Part shown: one piece after another, positions 58,176-64,000 of the stretch
Layout: each line of letters begins with the position of its first letter
How positions within the stretch are numbered: the stretch's first letter is position 1
Assembly: GCF_040939455.1 (NCBI RefSeq)
Contig: NC_134111.1
Span: forward strand, 54,516,501-54,580,500
From: Microcebus murinus
Taxonomy: Eukaryota > Chordata > Mammalia > Primates > Cheirogaleidae
Reading direction: 5' to 3'
Length of the DNA: 64,000 nt
Position numbers and translations under genes: made by a program
Notes under the pieces: generated by a model
Database searches by the model: none
The model's input: the letters and a program-made list of their open reading frames with translations, nothing else
Told to the model about the DNA's origin: nothing

Positions 58176-58734
58176 AAGGACTCCCTACTGTGGCTTAACT
58201 ATATCAAAGCATTTATTACAAAAAGAACAAAAGAGAGGAAGAGTGTGCATGCTTGTGTTGGGGATGGGGACAAGGGAACAGAAGAGACATACAAGAAATC
58301 AGGTGCAGATTACATGGCCTGTGCCATTCAAATGCTTCTACCACTTCGATTTGATTGAGACATATAGTTCCACTCTTATTTAGCACAAGACAAACAGAAG
58401 TTCAGAAGACTAAAGTATTTAATCACAGTGGCTGAACAGTTGAATTACAGCAGAAAACATATCTGAAATCTAAAATTCTAATGCCCAGTGTAGCCTCCAG
58501 AATAAACCAACCTAAAAATACCATTAGTGAAGTCCTTGTAGTACCCAGCAACCAGTTCCTGCATTTTCAACTAAAATGCTTGAGGCATGGGTTTCTAACT
58601 GTGATTTAGTTGGTCAAGGTCTTGCCCTTTCTGTCCATAAAAACAGGATGCAAGAAGTTGGAAATGAGGCAGACTAAAGCTAATCTGGTTTCCTGCTCTC
58701 TCAACCCTAATTGCACCAGTGTTGGTGAGAGTGA
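58176..58734. other. Unassigned stretch
   Basis: Nothing recognised. Confidence 0.4.
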
Positions 58735-58975
58735 CAGTCACAGGAGTAGTAGCTGCCACCATTATTGTGTACCTGCCATATACCATGAGCTCTGCTTGAC
58801 CCTTCCCATAATGTTATTTCATGTAACCCTTAAAACAGCCCATTAAAATAGCGTTATTAGCGCAATTGTACTATAAAGAAACTGAGTCCCCGAAAGGTTA
58901 AAGCATAAGGCTCACACAGCTAGGGTGCTAATCCATCTATGTGAGACTGAACCCCACTCTTCTGCCCTAACAGAG
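58735..58975 (+). mobile_element. MIR SINE (plus)
   Basis: 'ttattgtgtacctgccatat', 'ttatttcatgtaacccttaa', 'aaagaaactgagtccccgaa' and 'ctcacacagctagggtgcta' are a near-complete MIR. Confidence 0.88.
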
Positions 58976-59616
58976 ATTCTTTCCTTGATTTCAGTACTGA
59001 ACCACGCCTGACAGCCACCCGCCTTCCCTTTCCTTTGTACGTCTCATTAATGACCCACGATAAAAACTGAGATGTAGGGGAGAAAACCTGTTCCTCTTAG
59101 CTTAACTTAGGAAAGTTTGGAGTTGTCAAAAAGAAAAACAACATGTGACATGCTAGTCCTTTTACAGCCTGGCCACGGATGCCCATGGCAGCCCAGTTTC
59201 CAGGCCTCATCTCTAATCTCTCTCTCCACCTAACTCAGACTGTTTCATTGCATGTGTACACTGATGGCCTCTGGTCATAACTGAGCATACAGATCATACA
59301 GCAGTCCACAGTGGTTTGATGAAACACTGCAATGAAATGCTTGGTTAAAAAAAACAATCCAAAATGACTCCTCTTTGAGAAAACAATCAAAACAAAAAGA
59401 AAGGCCAAATACCTTTCTCTTATTAGTTCATTGCTCTTAAATGGTCTGTACGTTTCTCTGTCTTCATGTTGAAACTTCAAACCAATGAATATTTGAGTTA
59501 AAAAATTCTAAAGAAGTAAATTCTTCAGATAATATTCTACATGCCATGCAAAAGGCAACATAATTTTATGGAAATAGTACTGAAGAAGAACTGAGAAGAT
59601 TTGGTAGATATTTGGC
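58976..59616. other. Unassigned stretch
   Basis: Nothing recognised. Confidence 0.4.
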
Positions 59617-59755
59617 CCACTAGTTTGTTAGTAGGGACTATAAAAGAATCATTTTTAAAGCCCCCGGGGATATATAAAGCATTATACAGCACTTGTGAAA
59701 TATCGGTTGAAAGTGTTAAACCCACCTTGGGTAAATCTCTCCACATTTCCAAGCT
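59617..59755 (+). repeat. Dispersed direct repeat, copy A
   Basis: Shares about 70-80% identity by eye with 62680-62806. The common blocks are 'cactagttt', 'agggactataaaa', 'gaaatat' and 'ttgggtaaa..tccacattt'. The last ~50 bases resemble antisense MIR. Confidence 0.6.
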
Positions 59756-61482
59756 TCAGCTTGTACATCTATAAAACAGAAACTAATAACTTCCTTATCT
59801 CATATGACTATCGTGGGGCTCCCAAAAGGATAGTATATATGAAAACATTTTTTAAACAACAAAAACAGTATCATACAAAACAAGTTAAGAGGAAAGGGAG
59901 ATGGACTTTGTAATGATTGTTCTAATAATGTAGGCATTGTGCCAACAAACAAGCTGAAAAGTTAATAGTACTTTCTGCAATTCATCCAGGTGCTCAGGTA
60001 CATTCTACCTATAAAAACCAAAGTGGTCACTGGCAAACATTCACACAGTCAAAGGACTGCTAGAAGGAGCAACATGAGTGTCCTGGGCCCCAAGGAAGAC
60101 AGGGGAAGTTCTGTGCAGTTACTTCTCTTTAAGAGAAACCATAGCTCTCTTAGTGTCCTAAACGGAAACAGGTGCAGATCCCAAACATTTAGCCATGGGG
60201 CTGAGCTGAATCAACCTATATGAGGGTTAAATCTTTGTTTATTCACTGGGGAATAAGCCCTTTAGATCTTGCACTTTAACCTCACTACTACAGCAATCAA
60301 ACCAAGGTGGAAATTTGCACTTGCAAATATTTTTGAAAGATCTGACTAAGCCATTTTCAAATGTTTTCCAATCTTCACGTGCCTTTCCCTCCCACAGAGC
60401 ACAATTAAAAAGGCACCTTTAAAAGGCTATTAAAAAACATTGATTGGCTTAACTGTGCTAATGTCATGGCTTTAAAATAAAATTCTATTAAGTCCTTAAA
60501 ATATTGCAGACAAGTACTTTGCAGCAGAAACTCAGGACAACCATCCAGAGGCTTGTGATATTTAGTTAGTTTAGTTTAGCACATCTTTCTTATCATCTTT
60601 GTCTTTAAATTTTTTGTCAGTTTCTGATAGTTCTCTTGAAATAACCACCTTTATGCACCCCAGAGGCTGGTACTTAGCAGCCACATTTCCCCAAGTTGCC
60701 ATAGTGAATTCATGAGGACAGACATGTTCATGCTGCCCTGCACTTTGTTGTTATTGATACACAGGGAGACAATGACATTATCTTCTCCCATTTAATTGCT
60801 AACATCACAGAGTAACTTGCCTTCAAAGAATTGTCTCAGGGAGTATTTTAGATCCTTGTTAAGCATGTGGAATCTCATTCCTGTTTATATAATGAATCAC
60901 TCTTGTCCCTAGAGAGTCTTCCATGAGCTTAACACAAATGTGCAAAATTCTTTTCTTCACGTCTATATTTTAATTCTTGCTATTTTCCTGCCTTGGACCA
61001 GCAGGCTTTCTCTTATTTCCATAATATGTGGAACAAGTTCAAGAAAGGAAGCCTCAGAAAGAGATCCCATTTAAGGTTGTAGTTTACACGACATCATAGT
61101 TTTGGTTGACTCACACCAGGTGGTGGCCAGGTGTCCTGCTAACGTTCTCACATATTCCACCTCGCTAGAAGGCAGAGTGAGGAGGGCTGATGGAATAACA
61201 CTTGTTAACATAGTTGTAAACAATCTGCACTTTGTTTTAGGAAAGTTAGGTATGTGTTATTGTTGCTGATAGCAATGATGATGGTGGTGATGAGGATGAT
61301 AATGACAGTGACGATGATTTGTTGGTTTTTGTCATTATGGCAGGACTTGCTCTAGAACCAAGTGGACTCCATTCAGACTCTATAGAAACCATGCAGTACA
61401 TCATGCATCTAACTTAAGTGTAAACTGCTATGAAGCAGCTTTATGACTTACTATCCTGATCCAGCTAAGAAATGTGATAATG
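59756..61482. other. Repeat-poor stretch
   Basis: No transposon seen. The part at 60380-60570 is unique-looking and AT-rich. An imperfect (GAT)n run lies at 61273-61318. Confidence 0.4.
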
Positions 61483-61823
61483 GGCCGGGCCCGGTGGCTC
61501 ACGCTTGTAATCCTAGCACTCTGGGAGGCCAAGCGGACGGATTGCTCAAGGTCAGGAGTTCGAAACCAGCCTGAGCAAGAGTGAAACCCCCGTCTCTACT
61601 AAAAATAGAAAGAAATTAATTGGACAACTAAAAATATATAGAAAAAAAAATTAGCCGGGCATGGTGGTACATGCCTACAGTCGCAGCTACTTGGGAGGCT
61701 GAGGCAGAAGGATTGCTTGAGCCTGGGAATTTGAGGTTGCTGTGAGCTAGGCTGACACCATGGCACTCTAGTCTGGGCAACAGAGTGAGACTCTGTCTCA
61801 AAAAAAAAAAAAAAAAGAAAAGA
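61483..61823 (+). mobile_element. Alu SINE with lemur-type linker (plus)
   Basis: Starts 'ggccgggcccggtggctcac' and carries the linker 'aattggacaactaaaaatat' and the right arm 'gtgagctaggctgacaccat'. 16-bp target duplications lie at 61467-61482 and 61824-61839 with two differences. Confidence 0.96.
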
Positions 61824-62499
61824 AAGAAACGTGGTAATGAATGAGTTATGATGTTTAGCAATTTCTCCACAGCACAAAGTCTGGGATTCACAGGCTTGGG
61901 AAAGACATCTCCAGACCACGACGTCCCCTGAAGAAAATTTCTAAGTTAACGAAGGCTCTCCCCATCCTCCATCCAGGGTTACCTTTCCTTGTGTCTCCGA
62001 CCTCACTCATTTCCTCCTCTCACCTAGGTGCTATCATACCTTCCCACCCTCCTAAGCCCAAATTGATAAGACAGAAATGATCAATTTATGGAATATTTAT
62101 GAAGATCATTCAATTGATCCTCAGCTTTCCCCTGTACTGAAGTAACTTCCTGTTAGTAATGAGGCCTGCAGGTGAACTAATTAAATATTCCTTCCCTTTA
62201 AAGAACAGAAGAAAACACTTGTTGGTATTCTACAGATAATAGTTTGTCTTTTTAATTTCTCCAGATGCTGAATGGACCAATGTGGGTGGAAGAGAGTCTG
62301 GGACAGGCTAGGCAGCAGGTCATGGCAAGATGCAGTACTCAGAGAATAAGACCTTAGGCCAAGACATCTCTTCCCAACTCCACCAACTCCATAGAACCGG
62401 GACGGCCATGGCGGGTAGAGGAGACTCCCAGTCTGATCAAGGCAGTGTCTGAGCTCTCCAAGACTGCCTAGGATTCCTCATGTTCATCCTCGGTGTTCT
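61824..62499. other. Unassigned stretch
   Basis: Nothing recognised. Confidence 0.4.
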
Positions 62500-62665
62500 G
62501 GGTCCCTCTGCCTGAACTCTTGCCCCTCCGGCCCCTCCCTCTTATCCTTCAAGACCGAGCTATTGGGGGTCACCTCTAAGAAAGTCACCTGTCAGAGAGC
62601 CATCTCCACTTCCTCGTACACCCAGGAACTATGAGCTTGTACTTCTAGTTAATACTCCTCTACTC
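62500..62665 (+). mobile_element. LINE L2 fragment (plus)
   Basis: 'tccctctgcctgaactcttg', 'ccttcaagaccgagctattg' and 'gggggtcacctctaagaaag' follow the L2 3' region. Confidence 0.6.
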
Positions 62666-62679
62666 ATATCCATACATGG

Positions 62680-62806
62680 CTCACTAGTTTTCTAGCAGGG
62701 ACTATAAAAATAATTATTTCTGAAAGTACCCTGCAATAAAGTACCAATGAAATATTGTTTGCATTTGTTGAATCAACATTGGGTAAACCTTTCCATATTT
62801 CTAAGC
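62680..62806 (+). repeat. Dispersed direct repeat, copy B
   Basis: Partner of 59617-59755 in the same orientation, about 3.06 kb away. Copy B lacks a few bases between 'ataaagtacca' and 'atgaaatatt' relative to copy A. Confidence 0.6.
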
Positions 62807-63024
62807 TAAGACCCCATGGATGCCAATAATTTGGCACCTTTCAAACAGATATTCGTTAAATATTGGTTTATCATTTATTCAGTGGTGTCAAGAAAAATTG
62901 TCCATTTATAAAAACAATAATCTTTATTTTGAAAACAAGGAATATGTTTGGAATATGATATAATATTTAGACTTATTTGGAACTGTCTTTCATTCCACTC
63001 TCTTATTAGCATGTATAACTGGAT

Positions 63025-63525
63025 ATTACTGTTGCATTTATTTTCTATCTCTGCCATAACAAATGACCACAAACTTAGTGGCTTAAACAATATAAATGTG
63101 TTATCCTACAGTTCTGTAGTTCATAGAGCCGACACAAGTCTCCCTGGGCTAAGACCAACGTGTTGACAGAACTGTTTTCCTTGATCAAGGGGAGCATCTA
63201 TTTTCTTGCCTTTTCCAGCTTCTAGAGACCATTTACATTCCTTGGCTCTTGGCCCCCTCCTCCATCTTCAAAGCTAGCAGTGGTGGGCTGAGTCTTTCTC
63301 CCAATGCCACCTTCCTGGTTCTCTGCAGCGGGAAATGGTTTTCCTCTTTGGGGGACTCATGTGATCAGGCCCACTTGGACAACCCAGGATAATCTTCTGC
63401 TTCAGAAGATCCTTAAACTTTCATGACTTCTGCAAAGTCCCTTTTGCTATGTAAGGTAACACATTCATAGGTTCTGAAGATTAGGATGTAGACATGTTGG
63501 GGGCCATTATTCTGCTTGCCACAGT
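63025..63525 (-). mobile_element. MLT1-type solo LTR (minus strand)
   Basis: It begins 'tctctgccataacaaatgac' with 'cacaaacttagtggcttaaa' and continues 'gcaaagtcccttttgctatg' to the end block 'gggggccattattctgcttg', the full reverse complement of an MLT1 LTR. No internal sequence is attached. Confidence 0.88.
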
Positions 63526-63604
63526 TGGTTCTTCTCACTTGCTTAGAATGAAGATAACCAACATGGATAAAGTTACCAAGGAGCCATGATGGGATTGAAA
63601 GCTA

Positions 63605-63775
63605 TTTTAACAACCTCCTACTGGACTCCTGTCTTCCTGGCCCTCCCCTACTCTAATCCATCCCTCATGCTGTTGCCAGATGACTCTTCTAAAGCACAGG
63701 TCTGGTTTTGCTATTTCCTGCTTAGAAACCTCCAGTGACCTATATGACTTTCCAAAGCAAGTATGAAATATTCTC
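63605..63775 (+). mobile_element. LINE L2 RT-region fragment (plus)
   Basis: 'atgctgttgccagatgactc', 'ttctaaagcacaggtctggt' and 'cttagaaacctccagtgacc' match the L2 C-terminal ORF2 region. Confidence 0.8.
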
Positions 63776-63784
63776 TGAAAGGTA

Positions 63785-63945
63785 ATGATGATAAGACAGT
63801 CATCTAAGTATCTCTCATAAATTATCAAACTTTAAACTTCACAACAGCCCAGAGAGGTTGCTCCTTTCACTGTCCTCAGTTTATAGGAGAGCTTACAAGA
63901 GATAAAACAGGTTCAGAGAGGTCTGCTCTCAAAAAATGCCTCGTA
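63785..63945 (+). mobile_element. MIR SINE (plus)
   Basis: 'attatcaaactttaaacttc', 'acaacagcccagagaggttg' and 'gataaaacaggttcagagag' are the MIR core in sense. Confidence 0.65.
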
Positions 63946-64000
63946 CTCTAGTGCAAATGTTAACAAACAGCCCACAAGCTAAGGTTTCTGCACAAAAATG

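Noticed and set aside
61599..61919. Minus-strand ORFs containing typical '[16 protein letters not shown]' type text
   Set aside because: Antisense Alu translation, a well-known artefact.

Overview
This window is non-coding nuclear DNA from a mammal, most likely a strepsirrhine primate (lemur/galago side). The organism call rests on the repeats. Six Alu-type SINEs are present, and four of them carry a linker insertion with an 'aattggccaacta' core that is typical of lemur-lineage Alus. Three short L1 3' ends share the 'taacacttgtacccccat..tatgct' signature I associate with lemur L1s. Older mammal-wide repeats (L2, MIR, L1M, MER5, Tigger1, MaLR/ERVL/ERV1 LTRs) fill much of the rest. I found no convincing protein-coding gene, no intact RNA gene and no CRISPR, operon or prokaryote-type feature. 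The one stretch that reads like coding sequence is an 84-codon minus-strand ORF at 21575-21829, which I cannot identify.

Layout. 1-8 kb: L2 copies, a GGAA/GGGA microsatellite, hAT remnants (one interrupted by a solo LTR) and a MIR. 8.2-12.2 kb: a 2.5-kb Tigger1 DNA transposon with an Alu inside, followed by an ERV1-like LTR and an MST-type MaLR LTR. 12-20 kb: mostly unassigned sequence with a CpG-dense patch, a long GGAA array, L2 pieces, a short L1 3' end and an MLT1-like LTR. 20-26 kb: repeat-poor and AT-rich, with a dense cluster of homeodomain-type sites near 22.8-23.3 kb. 26-32.5 kb: L1M tails, Alu, MIR, MER5A and L2, then an antisense L1M stretch holding a 41-bp insertion that is a tRNA-Lys 5' half. 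32.5-42 kb: mostly unique, with enhancer-like blocks. 42-48.5 kb: two Alus, a 1-kb L2 copy, CA/TG microsatellites and an antisense L1 tail. 51.6-54.5 kb: a 5'-truncated L1MA-type element with a younger L1 insertion inside. 54.5-64 kb: L2, MIR, a CR1/L3-like relic, Alu, MLT1, and a pair of similar ~130-bp segments 3 kb apart.

No genes work together here. The window is best read as intergenic or intronic DNA of a repeat-poor, possibly regulatory, region. The most interesting items are the tailless tRNA-Lys half (32101-32141), two L1 insertions carrying apparent 3'-transduced sequence (51957-52148 and 17956-18084), the homeodomain-site clusters and the unexplained ORF. Family names come from remembered consensus sequences, not from a database search, so subfamily labels and outer borders of old repeats are approximate (often plus or minus 10-50 bases).
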